Positions 43,597 through 54,300 of a stretch of 57,830 nucleotides of DNA are shown here, piece after piece. A program made the translations under genes and the position numbers. Source of the stretch: Bacteroidales bacterium (lineage in GTDB: Bacteria > Bacteroidota > Bacteroidia > Bacteroidales > UBA4417); contig JADJHD010000035.1 in assembly GCA_016707705.1 (NCBI GenBank), forward strand, positions 1 to 57,830. Reading direction: 5' to 3'. Within the stretch, counting starts at the first letter, position 1. Each line of letters begins with the position of its first letter. Under the pieces are notes generated by a model that ran no database searches, was not told where the DNA came from, and saw nothing but the letters and a program-made list of their open reading frames with translations.

Positions 43597-46005
43597 TTAT
43601 CCCTTCTGGATTCTCATCTTGTAGAATGAACGGTAAACGAAGTAAAGAGCTATTACGAAGAAAACTGCTCCCACAATCGGGGCGATTTCATAGAAACCCG
43701 GTGAGATTGCGATTTCCATGGCCAGCAATCCGAACAATGTGGTGAACTTAATGATAGGGTTCAGAGCAACAGAAGAAGTATCCTTGAATGGATCGCCCAC
43801 AGTGTCACCAACAATGGTAGCATCGTGGAGAGGAGTTCCCTTTTCCTTCAGGTCAACTTCCACAACCTTCTTTGCATTATCCCATGCACCACCGGCATTT
43901 GCCATGAAGATAGCCTGGAAGAGTCCGAAGACTGCAATTGAAATAAGGTAGCTGACAAACAAGGAAGTAGCAGCATACATATGAGCAGGCGTTGCACCTG
44001 ACATATCCCGGTATCCTGCAAAGAATGCGAATGCCAGGGCAAATGAGAAGATTGCGATAAAGATATTGAACATACCAGTTTGTGCATACTGGGTGCATAT
44101 TTTTACAACTTCTTTCGAGGTTTCTATGGATGCACTTTTGCTAGCATCTTCTTCAAGCTTGATATTCTTCTTGATATATTCAACAGCCCTGTAAGCTCCT
44201 GTTGTAACCGCCTGAATTGAAGCTCCTGTAAACCAATAAATTACTGAACCTCCTGCGAGGAATCCAAGAATTGTATATGGATTAAGCAGATTCAGGATGG
44301 TTTCAGGCTCGATGCCGAACTTATTCTTAATTACAAGAATCAGTGAGAAAATCATCGTAGTTGCACCAACAACCGCAGTTCCGATCAAAACAGGCTTAGC
44401 AGTTGCCTTAAAGGTGTTTCCTGCACCGTCGTTAGCTTCCAGGTAATGCTTGGCTTTTTCAAAATCGAGTTTGAATCCGAAATCTTTCTCTATCTCGATC
44501 TTAGCTTCCTTGTTTTCTTCAATGAGCGACAATTCATAGATACTCTGCGCATTATCAGTAACAGGACCGTAGCTGTCGACTGCAATAGTAACCGGCCCCA
44601 TACCGAGGAAACCGAAGGCAACGAGTCCAAATGCAAAGATTGACGGATAGATCATGAGACCATCGAGACCGAAATTTGAAGCAATGTAGGCTACAAACAT
44701 AAGTGCGAGGAATACCATGCCTTTCCAGAATGCGCTGAAATTACCGGCTACGAGTCCTGAAAGAATAGTAAGTGATGCACCACCTTCGCGGGAAGCCTTT
44801 ACAATTTCATTAACATGCAGTGATTTAGGACTGGTAAACAACTTGGTAAACTCAGGAATCAAAGCAGCACCAAGGGTTCCGCAGCTGATAATGATGGAAA
44901 GTACCAGCCAGAGATTGTTGGCAAGACTGCCAATCATTACATAGCTAACTGCAAAAGTTACGAGGATTGAAAGAAGAGAAGTAATCCAAACCAGCGAGGT
45001 AAGAGGTTTCTCAAAATCCATATCATCAACGTCACTGTATTTCATATTGCTGTATGCCCTGTTAATATAGAAAGCCAGAATGGAGGTGACTACCATCAAT
45101 ACGCGCATGGCAAATATCCAGGTAAGCAGAAGAGTCTGATCAGCTACATTAGCAACTGCCAGAACGATAAAGCTGATAAGAGCAACACCTGTAACGCCAT
45201 AAGTTTCAAAACCGTCAGCGGTAGGTCCAACACTGTCACCGGCATTGTCACCGGTACAGTCTGCAATTACTCCAGGGTTACGTGGATCATCTTCCTTGAT
45301 CTTGAAGACAACCTTCATAAGGTCACTTCCGATATCGGCGATCTTGGTGAAGATACCACCAGCTATTCTAAGTGCTGAAGCACCCAGAGATTCTCCAATT
45401 GCGAATCCAATGAAGCTTGCACCTGCAAACTCTCTGGGAATGAAAAGGAGAATGATTAGCATCATAATAAGTTCAACTGAAACCAGGAGAACACCAATGC
45501 TCATACCGGCATCCAAAGGAATATTCAGAAGCTTCAGAGGCTTTCTTTCCAGTGAAGCAAATGCCATTCTGCTGTTAGCCAGGGTATTCATCCTGATACC
45601 AAACCATGCTACACCATATGACCCCAGAATTCCGATAACCGTCCAGGAGAGAATCAGCAGTACTCCGCCAATGCTCATTTCCTGCAGGTAACCGAAATAG
45701 AAGGCAATACAAAGGGCGATGAAGCCAAACAGAATCATGAGGAACTTTCCCTGTTGAATCAGGTAGGTCTTGCAAGTTTCAAAAATGATGTTCGCTACAT
45801 CAAGCATACTCTGATGAGCTTTCAGCTTTTTAACCCTCATAAACTGGTAAAGGCCAAAGCCCAATCCCAATAAACACACCATGAAACCCAGTAGCAGAAG
45901 ATTGTTCTGCGAAGGATCCAATTGTGGAATCTTGAGGTCAGCTTCACTGGCCATCATGGGTACTGCCGCCAAAAATGCGGCGAAGGCAAGGAAAATTCTT
46001 TTCAT
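43597..46005 (-). CDS. hppA: Membrane-bound ion-translocating pyrophosphatase
   Basis: Pyrophosphate-driven H+ or Na+ pump with about 16 membrane helices, 802 aa from ATG 46005 (the longer frame from 46047 overlaps the -7 promoter box and is rejected). The start gives a signal-like helix MKRIFLAFAAFLAAVPMMAS. Substrate-site motifs: DIGSDLMKVVFKIKEDDPRN (family DVGADLVGKVE...), ADCTGDNAGDSVGPTADGFE, GPVTDNAQSIYE, and C-terminal GDTVGDPFKDTSSVALNPI. At the K+-dependence position the text is GNTFKATAK; Lys there usually marks K+-independent enzymes, but the local sequence is divergent, so subtype and pumped ion are left open. Confidence 0.94.
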   Translation of the reverse strand: MKRIFLAFAAFLAAVPMMASEADLKIPQLDPSQNNLLLLGFMVCLLGLGFGLYQFMRVKKLKAHQSMLDVANIIFETCKTYLIQQGKFLMILFGFIALCIAFYFGYLQEMSIGGVLLILSWTVIGILGSYGVAWFGIRMNTLANSRMAFASLERKPLKLLNIPLDAGMSIGVLLVSVELIMMLIILLFIPREFAGASFIGFAIGESLGASALRIAGGIFTKIADIGSDLMKVVFKIKEDDPRNPGVIADCTGDNAGDSVGPTADGFETYGVTGVALISFIVLAVANVADQTLLLTWIFAMRVLMVVTSILAFYINRAYSNMKYSDVDDMDFEKPLTSLVWITSLLSILVTFAVSYVMIGSLANNLWLVLSIIISCGTLGAALIPEFTKLFTSPKSLHVNEIVKASREGGASLTILSGLVAGNFSAFWKGMVFLALMFVAYIASNFGLDGLMIYPSIFAFGLVAFGFLGMGPVTIAVDSYGPVTDNAQSIYELSLIEENKEAKIEIEKDFGFKLDFEKAKHYLEANDGAGNTFKATAKPVLIGTAVVGATTMIFSLILVIKNKFGIEPETILNLLNPYTILGFLAGGSVIYWFTGASIQAVTTGAYRAVEYIKKNIKLEEDASKSASIETSKEVVKICTQYAQTGMFNIFIAIFSFALAFAFFAGYRDMSGATPAHMYAATSLFVSYLISIAVFGLFQAIFMANAGGAWDNAKKVVEVDLKEKGTPLHDATIVGDTVGDPFKDTSSVALNPIIKFTTLFGLLAMEIAISPGFYEIAPIVGAVFFVIALYFVYRSFYKMRIQKG

Positions 46006-46044
46006 AGTCGACGTATATTGATTAATAATTGGTTTCAGTTGCTT

Positions 46045-46074
46045 CAAATATACAGATGTTTAATTGAAAGTCAA
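46045..46074 (-). promoter_or_regulatory. Bacteroidota-type promoter of hppA
   Basis: Minus strand TTG (46074-46072, within TTTGA), 19-base spacer, TATATTTG (46052-46045). Both halves match TTTG-N(17-23)-TAnnTTTG. It fixes the hppA start at 46005. Confidence 0.62.
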
Positions 46075-46239
46075 ACCTTTAGAAGTATCACAAAACCAAA
46101 TTATCACATTCAAAATTCTATGTATCTGACTATGTTATATTTATATATACTTACATATTACAAATTTTCTATATATAAATACGAAACCAACAATAGATAT
46201 CACTATTGTCAAATATATTCATTATAAATAAGTTTAAAT

Positions 46240-46992
46240 CTACTTGGTTGCGATCGCAAAAAGGTCAAAACAGGCAGGTGTTGCTGTGGACAGATAAAAA
46301 TCAGCAGTACTCACATGACTCACAAGTCCTGAATCAGTATTGAGCAATTTCCGCCTGTTAAGCCGGTTCATAATGTCATAGGGAACCTGAAGGATTTGCC
46401 TGGGCAGGCGATACTGCAATTTCAGGATATCGAAGCGGGTGATTTTTTCGACAGATGCTTTATTACGTTCATGGTATTCCATTACTTTTTCCCTGCCATA
46501 TACACCTTTGATTTCAGTTGAAGAAAAGCAAACGTCCAGCTTGGCTTTCAGCTCATCAGAGGTATATTCCCTGATATGCCAGGGATTTCTGGTCAAGGAC
46601 ATCAATCTGTTAGGGGTAGAAAGCAACAGCTTTCCTCCGGGCTTAAGCACCCTGTGAATTTCGCGGATGAATTCCTGATCATTTCTGATATGCTCAATAA
46701 CCTGGAAACTTACAGCAAAATCAAAGCTGTTGTCGGCAATACCTTCAAGTGATGGCAATAGCGATTGCCGAAACTCTACATTTGGAGCGGTTGCAGGTGT
46801 ATTGAATTTGTCAATGGCAAGATAGCGGGCTGCCTTGGGCGCAAGAATAGAGATACCATACCCCTCCCCGCTTCCAAGTTCAATCAGGTCCCCTTTAACA
46901 TACTCGGCAGCAGCTTCGTATGCATAAAGACAACGTGAATAAATCACCTGTTCTGAAGGATCTTTACCTGTACTTCTTTCGGCAGTTTGCAT
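46240..46992 (-). CDS. Class I SAM-dependent methyltransferase
   Basis: 250 aa. Motif I LIELGSGEGYGISIL (SAM-binding GxGxG-like), acidic D after LAIDKF, motif near FDFAVSFQVIEHIRNDQEF, and HRVLKPGGKLLLSTPNR (methyltransferase type 11/23). The C-terminal 90 residues vary between families and include ITRFDILKLQYRLPRQIL, which is not diagnostic. No signal peptide. The neighbour at 47.2 kb (GT4) hints at surface polysaccharide or lipid modification, but the two are divergently transcribed, so the substrate is unknown. Confidence 0.85.
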   Translation of the reverse strand: MQTAERSTGKDPSEQVIYSRCLYAYEAAAEYVKGDLIELGSGEGYGISILAPKAARYLAIDKFNTPATAPNVEFRQSLLPSLEGIADNSFDFAVSFQVIEHIRNDQEFIREIHRVLKPGGKLLLSTPNRLMSLTRNPWHIREYTSDELKAKLDVCFSSTEIKGVYGREKVMEYHERNKASVEKITRFDILKLQYRLPRQILQVPYDIMNRLNRRKLLNTDSGLVSHVSTADFYLSTATPACFDLFAIATK

Positions 46993-47186
46993 ATTATGTC
47001 CCTGAAATTAGCCTGCAAAAGTAGTAAAAAGTATGCAGCATGTTCCTGATGCATAAATCCGGAAGTCAACTGATGATGCCTGATATTTGCTGTCTCCGGT
47101 CTTTTTCTGAATCAAATTCCCCTTCATTTCAATTTTCCGCAAAATGCCTGGAGCAACAACAGAGAAGCATTAGGATGCTATTTTAT

Positions 47187-47194
47187 TACCTTTG
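47187..47194 (+). promoter_or_regulatory. -7 element (TACCTTTG) of GT4 gene
   Basis: TACCTTTG followed by CAGG, 54 bases before the ATG at 47248. -33 not clear. Confidence 0.4.
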
Positions 47195-47247
47195 CAGGTA
47201 GAGGCAGGCAAATTGAGATAAATCCTTAAGGACACATCCTGAATAAC

Positions 47248-48366
47248 ATGAGAATAGGGTTTGATGCCAAGAGAGCATTCAGAAACAGAAGTGGATTGGG
47301 CAATTACAGCCGAAGCACTATTTCTTTGCTTTCCAGGCAATATCCTGAAAATGAATATTTCCTTTTTACACCTCAATCAGGAGGTGAATTATTTGAAGTT
47401 CTTCCCTCCTATTCTGTCGTCCAGCCCGATTCATTCCTTTCAAGAACTTTCAAGTCTGCATGGAGAAGTTTTGCAATCAGTTCACTAATCAAGGAGAACC
47501 AACTTGATATTTACCACGGACTCAGCAATGAACTTCCATTTGGGATTCAGAAAACAAACTGTAAAAGTATTGTCAGCATACATGACCTCATTTTCCTGAG
47601 ATATCCTGAATTATACCCGTTCATCGACAGGCAAGGCTATAAACTCAAGTTTAGGTATGCCTGTGAGAAAGCTGATCTGGTTATCGCCATCAGTGAATCA
47701 ACAAGAAATGACATTATTGATTATTTTGGCGTGGATCCATCAAGGGTCAAAGTGGCATATCAAACATGTAACCAATCATTTACACAACTTCTTGATAATA
47801 AAAGCAAAGCAGATATCCTGGCGAAATATCAGCTGCCTTCTGAATATATCCTTACAGTTGGCACAATTGAGCCCAGAAAGAATGCCCTTCAAATTTTAAA
47901 GGGAATGCTTGCCTCTGATATTCGAATGCCCTTGGTCATTGTAGGCAAAAACACTCCATACACAAAGGAAATACAGGATTTCGCAAATCAATATGGTTTA
48001 TCTGATTTGCTGATTATCAGAAATGGAGTTGAAACTATTGATCTGCCAGCAATCTATCAATCTGCATCTGTGTTTGCATATCCTTCAATCTTCGAAGGAT
48101 TCGGGATTCCAATCCTTGAGGCTCTTTACTCCGGAATACCGGTGATAACAAGTAATGGAAGCTGCTTTCCTGAAACAGGAGGTGAAGCTGCTCTTTATAT
48201 CAATCCATCTGATGCTGAGGAAATTGGGGCCACCCTTAAGCTACTCATTCATGACAGTGAGTTAAGGAGCAAATTGATTACGAAAGGATTTGAACAGGCC
48301 AAGAAATTCGATGAACATAAGGTTGCTGAAAGATTAATGAATCTATATCAGGAAATTGCCCGCTGA
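47248..48366 (+). CDS. GT4 family glycosyltransferase
   Basis: 372 aa GT-B glycosyltransferase, mannosyltransferase-like. Seen: MRIGFDAKRAFRNRSGLGNYSRS (GLGNY acceptor loop), VISIHDLIFLRYPELYP-like SIHDLIFLRYPEL, TVGTIEPRKNALQILKG at the interdomain start, and the E-x7-E motif in PSIFEGFGIPILEALYSG. No membrane segment; likely peripheral at the inner membrane. A surface glycan role (lipopolysaccharide or protein O-glycan) is likely but not shown. Confidence 0.88.
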   Translation: MRIGFDAKRAFRNRSGLGNYSRSTISLLSRQYPENEYFLFTPQSGGELFEVLPSYSVVQPDSFLSRTFKSAWRSFAISSLIKENQLDIYHGLSNELPFGIQKTNCKSIVSIHDLIFLRYPELYPFIDRQGYKLKFRYACEKADLVIAISESTRNDIIDYFGVDPSRVKVAYQTCNQSFTQLLDNKSKADILAKYQLPSEYILTVGTIEPRKNALQILKGMLASDIRMPLVIVGKNTPYTKEIQDFANQYGLSDLLIIRNGVETIDLPAIYQSASVFAYPSIFEGFGIPILEALYSGIPVITSNGSCFPETGGEAALYINPSDAEEIGATLKLLIHDSELRSKLITKGFEQAKKFDEHKVAERLMNLYQEIAR

Positions 48367-48371
48367 TTGGT

Positions 48372-48379
48372 TATTTTTG
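48372..48379 (+). promoter_or_regulatory. -7 element (TATTTTTG) upstream of threonylcarbamoyl-AMP synthase gene
   Basis: TATTTTTG 109 bases before the ATG at 48488, immediately after the stop of the upstream GT4 gene. Confidence 0.4.
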
Positions 48380-48487
48380 CATCTTGTATAACCTATAATT
48401 ATCAGGCTTCTGCCTCATCAATAATTTCAACTCAATAATTCTCACTAGCGAGCAAACCATTGCTGCTGCCACTTGTTAATAATAGTA

Positions 48488-49057
48488 ATGGATTTTGAAG
48501 ACGACATACGAAATGCTCTTACTGTCCTTCACAAGGGAGGTACATTACTGTACCCTACTGATACGGTTTGGGGATTAGGCTGTGATGCAACCAATTATAT
48601 GGCTGTTAACAAAGTGTATGGTCTTAAAAGAAGAGTTGAATCCAAAAGCCTGATTATTCTGCTGGAAAGCTTTGAAAGCCTGTCCAATTACGTTAAGCGT
48701 ATACCTGACATTACCTACGACCTTCTGGACAGCATCGACAGTCCGGTTACCATCATATACTCCAATGCCTGGAATCTGCCCGAAAATGTAATCGCTAAGG
48801 ATGGCACCATTGGAATCAGGATTGTTAAGGAGAAATTCTGTCAGGATCTGATTCGTGCCTTTGGAAGACCAATAGTTTCTACTTCTGCCAATATTTCCGG
48901 GGAACATACACCTTCGGTATTTAACCAGATTTCTGAAGAAATAAAGAACGATGTGGATTATGTGGTAAAATACAAGCAGGATGTCTTTACACCTTCCAGA
49001 CCTTCTACAATAATCAGACTCTTCGAAAGCGGTCATTATACAATGATTCGGAATTAA
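48488..49057 (+). CDS. L-threonylcarbamoyladenylate synthase (Sua5/YrdC/TsaC family)
   Basis: 189 aa; makes threonylcarbamoyl-AMP for the t6A37 modification of ANN-decoding tRNAs. Seen: GGTLLYPTDTVWGLGCDAT (residues about 17-35), KRRVESKSLIILL, IGIRIVKEKFCQDLI, GRPIVSTSANISGEHTP (the STSAN motif) and STIIRL near the end. ATG 48488 chosen; an upstream in-frame TTG (48473) adds only five residues. Short YrdC-only form, without the Sua5 C-terminal domain. Confidence 0.93.
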   Translation: MDFEDDIRNALTVLHKGGTLLYPTDTVWGLGCDATNYMAVNKVYGLKRRVESKSLIILLESFESLSNYVKRIPDITYDLLDSIDSPVTIIYSNAWNLPENVIAKDGTIGIRIVKEKFCQDLIRAFGRPIVSTSANISGEHTPSVFNQISEEIKNDVDYVVKYKQDVFTPSRPSTIIRLFESGHYTMIRN

Positions 49058-49173
49058 AGGTAGCAAGTGGACAAAATCCACCTTTGCAGAAAAAACCTAA
49101 ACATTTGTTGAACAAAAGTTCATACCAGATGTTTTGGCTAAGTTGTTATAATTGAAGTAACTCTAGACAATTA

Positions 49174-51219
49174 ATGGAAAAAGCACAAGCATTCAGACTG
49201 GAAACTGTTGATAAAGAAACTCTTAAGAATTGGTATTATCTAATGAGCCTGGGGCGCAAACTTGATGAGAGAGCCCCAAACTACCTTAAACAAGCACTTG
49301 GGTGGTCGTACCACGCTCCCTATGCCGGACACGATGGTATTCAACTTGCAATAGGACAGGTTTTCGACAAGGAAACCGATCATCTCTTCCCCTACTACAG
49401 GGATATGCTCACAGCTCTGAGCTCAGGCGTTTCAGCCGAAGAAATCATTCTCAACGGAATTTCAAAAGCAACCGACCTTGCTTCTGGAGGAAGGCATATG
49501 TCAAACCATTTTGCTAAGCCTGAGTGGAACATTCATAACGTATCATCCTGCACAGGTAATCACACCCAGCATGCTGTAGGAGTTGCCCGTGCAATTAAAA
49601 AATATGGAGCTAAAGGAGTTGCTATAAGTTCACAAGGTGAATCTTCAACCTCCGAAGGCTATGTTTATGAAGCCATCAATGGGGCTACCAATGAAAAGTT
49701 GCCTGTGATCTTTGTGTTCCAGGACAACCGCTACGGTATTTCTGTTCCTAAGCGTGACCAAACAGCAAATACTTATGCAGCTGATAATTTCAGGGGCTTC
49801 AAGAACCTGAGAATCATTCATTGCGATGGAAAGAATGTCTTCGCTTCGATGAATGCCATGACGGAAGCAAAGAAGCATGCCATGGAGAAAATGGAGCCTG
49901 TTATCGTACATGCAAGTTGCGTGAGAATTCACAGTCATTCCAACTCCGATAAGCATGAACTTTACCGTGACGATAATGAAAGGCATTGCGCAAAAGCCTC
50001 TGATCCGTTCGACAGGTATCGCATACAGTTGGTTCGATCAGGTACTTTTACTGAAGAGGAACTGAATGCACTGGATGAGCAGGCACAGAAAGAAATGATG
50101 GCTGCACATCGTAAGGCACTTGTTGCTCCCGATCCGGATCCTGCTTCCATTTTTGATTTTGTTACTCCTGAAGCCTTTGTTTCAGTAAAGTATCCCAAAG
50201 GATTGCATCAGGAAACATCGGGCAATAAGCTTAAACTGATTCAGGCACTGAATGAAACCCTGAAGGCTGAATTCAGGCATAATCCTGATACCTTCATATG
50301 GGGACAGGATGTTGCCAACAAGGAGAAAGGCGGTATCTTCAATGTTACCAAAGGAATGCAGCAGGAATTTGGTTCCGAAAGAGTATTTAACGGACCAATT
50401 GCTGAAGATTTCATCATGGGAACAGCTGATGGGATGAGCCGTTTCAGTGATAAGATCAGAATAGTAGTTGAAGGTGCTGAATTTGCAGATTATTTCTGGC
50501 CGGCCATGGAGCAATACCTTGAAGTTAGCCATGAATACTGGAGAACAAATGGTGCCTTTTCCCCCAATATTACTATCAGGCTCGCTTCAGGCGGATATAT
50601 AGGTGGAGGACTCTACCACTCCCAGACAATTGAAGGTGCATTATGCTCCATTCCAGGAGTGAGGATCGTTTATCCTTCTTTTGCTGATGATGCAGCAGGA
50701 TTGCTGAGAACCAGCATGCGCTCAAAAGGTCCAACCCTTTTCCTGGAACCAAAGGCTCTGTACAATGACCCAGCTGCTGAAGCAATCGTCCCTGACGATT
50801 TTGAGGTTCCTTTCGGAGTCGCTCGTCTTCGCCGCGAAGGTTCAGCAATGAGTATTATCACTTACGGAAATACAACTCATATGTGTATGAATGTAGCTGA
50901 TAGGCTTGAAAAGGAAACCGGAAAGAGTATAGAAGTGCTGGATCTGCGTTCATTGGTTCCTTTGGATAAGGAAGCTATTCTCAGCAGTGTTGGCAAAACC
51001 GGAAGAGCATTGGTAGTTCATGAAGACAAGGTATTTGGTGGTTTTGGTGGTGAAATTGCCGCCATGATTGCCGACGAAGCCTTCAGCTTCCTTGATGCGC
51101 CTGTTCGCAGGGTTGGATCTACATTTACACCTGTAGGTTTCAACAGGATTCTGGAGAAGGCTATTCTTCCTAATGAAGACAAAATTTATACTGCAGCATT
51201 TGAATTGCTCACTTTCTAA
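49174..51219 (+). CDS. 2-oxoacid dehydrogenase E1, alpha and beta subunits fused
   Basis: 681 aa thiamine-diphosphate enzyme: decarboxylates a 2-oxoacid (probably branched-chain) and passes the acyl group to E2 lipoamide. Alpha half (1-~330): SLGRKLDERAPNYLKQ, YYRDMLTALSSGV, TGNHTQHAVGVARAIK, ThDP/Mg site QGESSTSEGYVYEAIN ... FQDNRYGIS and SHSNSDKHELYR (phosphorylation-loop-like). Beta half (~350-681): IQALNETLKAEFR, WGQDVANKEKGGIFNVTKGM, EGAEFADYFWPAMEQ, YSFADDAAG-type YPSFADDAAGLL, and DLRSLVPLDKEAI with VHEDKVFGGFGGEIAA. No E2 or E3 gene nearby. Fused E1 is common in Bacteroidota; pyruvate versus branched-chain substrate is undecided. Confidence 0.91.
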   Translation: MEKAQAFRLETVDKETLKNWYYLMSLGRKLDERAPNYLKQALGWSYHAPYAGHDGIQLAIGQVFDKETDHLFPYYRDMLTALSSGVSAEEIILNGISKATDLASGGRHMSNHFAKPEWNIHNVSSCTGNHTQHAVGVARAIKKYGAKGVAISSQGESSTSEGYVYEAINGATNEKLPVIFVFQDNRYGISVPKRDQTANTYAADNFRGFKNLRIIHCDGKNVFASMNAMTEAKKHAMEKMEPVIVHASCVRIHSHSNSDKHELYRDDNERHCAKASDPFDRYRIQLVRSGTFTEEELNALDEQAQKEMMAAHRKALVAPDPDPASIFDFVTPEAFVSVKYPKGLHQETSGNKLKLIQALNETLKAEFRHNPDTFIWGQDVANKEKGGIFNVTKGMQQEFGSERVFNGPIAEDFIMGTADGMSRFSDKIRIVVEGAEFADYFWPAMEQYLEVSHEYWRTNGAFSPNITIRLASGGYIGGGLYHSQTIEGALCSIPGVRIVYPSFADDAAGLLRTSMRSKGPTLFLEPKALYNDPAAEAIVPDDFEVPFGVARLRREGSAMSIITYGNTTHMCMNVADRLEKETGKSIEVLDLRSLVPLDKEAILSSVGKTGRALVVHEDKVFGGFGGEIAAMIADEAFSFLDAPVRRVGSTFTPVGFNRILEKAILPNEDKIYTAAFELLTF

Positions 51220-51280
51220 GACTGATTTTCAATTTAAAGTACCGAAAGATCAGACTAACAATACTTGCATTCAAACCAAT

Positions 51281-51321
51281 AAATAAAAAAGGAGCGCTAA
51301 TCAAGCGCTCCTTTTTTATTT
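51281..51321. terminator. Strong bidirectional terminator between E1 gene and PKD giant gene
   Basis: Perfect 18-bp stem (51281-51298 with 51304-51321), loop AATCA, core GGAGCGCT/AGCGCTCC flanked by A and T runs. It separates convergent genes. Confidence 0.9.
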
Positions 51322-51335
51322 AGATCTGATGAAGA

Positions 51336-54300
51336 CTATTTTATAATAGTGACAGTGCCGTAGACCGTCTTTGGCAGAGGCTCTACATTCCCAATATTCT
51401 CAGCATTCCAGATTGTTCCATCCTTAAACACAGCTGAGGCTTTCCAGACGTAAACGCCTTCCTGAGCTTCTAAACCATTGAACTTACCATCCCAGCCTTC
51501 TGAAGGACGGCCAAGATCATCAAGTTTATCGGAATTCCAGAGCAGATTGCCCCATCTGTCGTAAACATCTATGGTAAATGATTCGAGGTTGATACCTACA
51601 GGCTTGAACAGTTTTACCTCTTCCCTTGGATTGTTGGGTGAGAATGCATTGGGGATATACAAACCCTTCACCATGAATTTATACTGCATGATGAGTGTAT
51701 CAGTGCATTCCAGATCATTCCAGCTGACAAGCATTATGTTGTATGTTCCATCTTCAAGATAGAATACAACAGGACTTTCAGCATAGGATGATTCACCGTT
51801 TCCGAAGTCCCAGAAATACTTTGTAGCATCCAGCGAACTGTTCACAAATTGGAGCTGTCCCTGAATATTATCAAAGTTCTCATTATAGGCATAAATGCTG
51901 GTTGGAATAGGATTCACATTCACCGATTTGTTGATTGTATCAATACAACCATTTGTATCGATAACCATCAGATTCACCAAATAATCGCCGGGAACGGTGA
52001 AGGTGAAATCGGGGTTCTGATCTTCCTTGAATCCTATAATTCCATCATCATCCTTAAATGTCCAGTTCCAGATACTGATTGGCGCTACAGCACTATCGGA
52101 CCTGTCATTAAAATGAGTAGCATCTCCTGCACAGGACAATAAATGATCAAAATCAGCTGATGGCAAAGGATGCACCTGCAGTTCGCTGGTAGCAGTATCC
52201 TGACATCCATAAATATTTGTAGCTATCATTTCAACTGTGTAGAAACCCGGAGCCTTGAACAGGTGATCCGGATTCTTCAGTATTGAAGTATCTGCAGGAA
52301 CAGAAGCAGGATCACCGAAATTCCAGTGATAACCATCCACCGGCACCCCATTGGTTACAGTCACATTGGTAAACTGAGCAGGTACCCCGAAGCAGTTCCT
52401 TTCTGTAGAATAATCAGCAACAGGACTTGGATGAACCAAAACAATCTCCGTTGTAGAATCACTTATCGATTTACCGGCTACACTTGTTGTAATCAGCATT
52501 TTTACGATGTAGGTTCCTGCCACTGTATATGTATGCTGAACCGGATTGATATAGGTAGTATAGGCATCAGTAGTTCCGTCACCGAAATCCCAGTACCAGT
52601 TGGTAATAGGAAGACCACTATAGCTGCTGTCGGCAAAATCAATAATATAGTTTTGGCATACAGTATCAATAGCTACGATATCAGCCTGAATACAAGGCCT
52701 AACCAGAACACTGTCAGTGATCAACTGGCTACAATTGTTGCCATTGGTGGCAGTCAGAGTAACCAGGTACATCCCCGGGATTCCATATTTATGTGTCACA
52801 TCAGGATTTGATGGCGAAGTGACTATATCAGTGACGCCATCCCCATAATCCCACGTCCATTGCGTTAATGGTGAGCCATTTCCATTGGACGACTCATTGA
52901 AGTAAATGGTACTGTCGCAGAGTCCGCTGGTAAAGCTGAAAGCCGGAACAGGTAATGGATTGACTATTACAAACAAATTCTTGGTTACCGGGCAATTATT
53001 GATATCCGTTGCCTGCATGATCACTGTATAGGTACCGGGTGAACTGTAATAGTGCGATGGTTCCCTGATAGTTGAAGTATTATTCAGACCTGATGTAGGA
53101 TCTCCGAAATTCCAGTTGAAAAAGACCAGCGAATCGGATGCCGGAGTAAGCAGTATTGGCGTAAAATAGGTTGAGTCAAGGTAGCATGTAGGTGAATAGC
53201 TGAAGGTTGCAGTAAGTGGCGCAGGCACACATACTGATTTAACTACAGTATCGGTACATCCCCTGATATCAGTAACAATCAGGCGAACATCGTAACAGGA
53301 GTCGGCAGAGTAGAACACATAAACCGGATTCTGAAGAGTTGAATACTGTCCGGGTTCAAATTGCCAGTACCAGTTGGTGATGGTTGCCTGCTGACTGAAT
53401 GAGGAATCCTGGAAGTAAACTGCTCCATTGTTACAAGGCGCTGCTGTATAGCTAAATCCAGCATCCGGAAGTCCGAATACCTGAACAGAAACTCCAACAG
53501 TATCCTGACAGCCGCTTTGGGAGGTAACAATCAGGTTGACTGTATAAACTCCCAGTGCAGAATATGTCCAGCTTGGATTCTGCTGGCTTGAAGTATCATT
53601 GGTTGCTGTTGTCACTCCAAAGTCCCAGAACCACCCTGTAATTGCTTCACCACTGGAAGTAAAGGATTCATCAGTAAATGAAACTGGAGTGTTCAGACAG
53701 CCGCTGGTATAGGTAAACAAAGCAGAAGGCTGGGCATTGATTGTAACAGCGTACGATTTAAAATTGGTACAGCCTGCAGTATCAGTAATAGTCAGTACAA
53801 CAGTGTAAGAGGCAGGTGAAAGGTAGGTATGAGTGGGATCCTGCTGTGTTGAATGCGCACTGCCATCTCCAAAGTCCCAATCCCACGTTTGAACGGCTCC
53901 TACGGCAGTTGCAGTAGTATTAACCGTAAACTGGGTAATGGTACCAAGGCATGTATTGGTCCAGGAGTAATCAAGTCCGGGTTTCGGAAGGATTGTCACC
54001 TGATGTGCGGTTGTATCCGGACAACCATCAGCATTATTAACCTGTAGCAAAACGGTATAGGTACCTGCAGTGGCAAAAATATGTGATGGGTTCTGGAGAT
54101 TGGATGTATTATTCACACCTGAGGTTGGATCTCCGAAAGTCCACAGATAAGTCACAATTGAAGTTCCTCCATTTGGAGTGGCCATGCTGGTAAAGTCCAC
54201 AGCTGAATTGGCACAAGTATTTTCAAATGAGAACTCTGAAAGTGGGCTGGCAGAAATGGTAATCACGAAAGGAAACTCATCTTCGCATCCCTGCGATGTA

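Noticed and set aside
45245..45691. 148-codon plus-strand frame
   Set aside because: Antisense shadow of the pyrophosphatase gene.
46006..46047. 14-codon upstream extension of hppA
   Set aside because: Overlaps the -7 element and precedes the signal-like helix of the pump.
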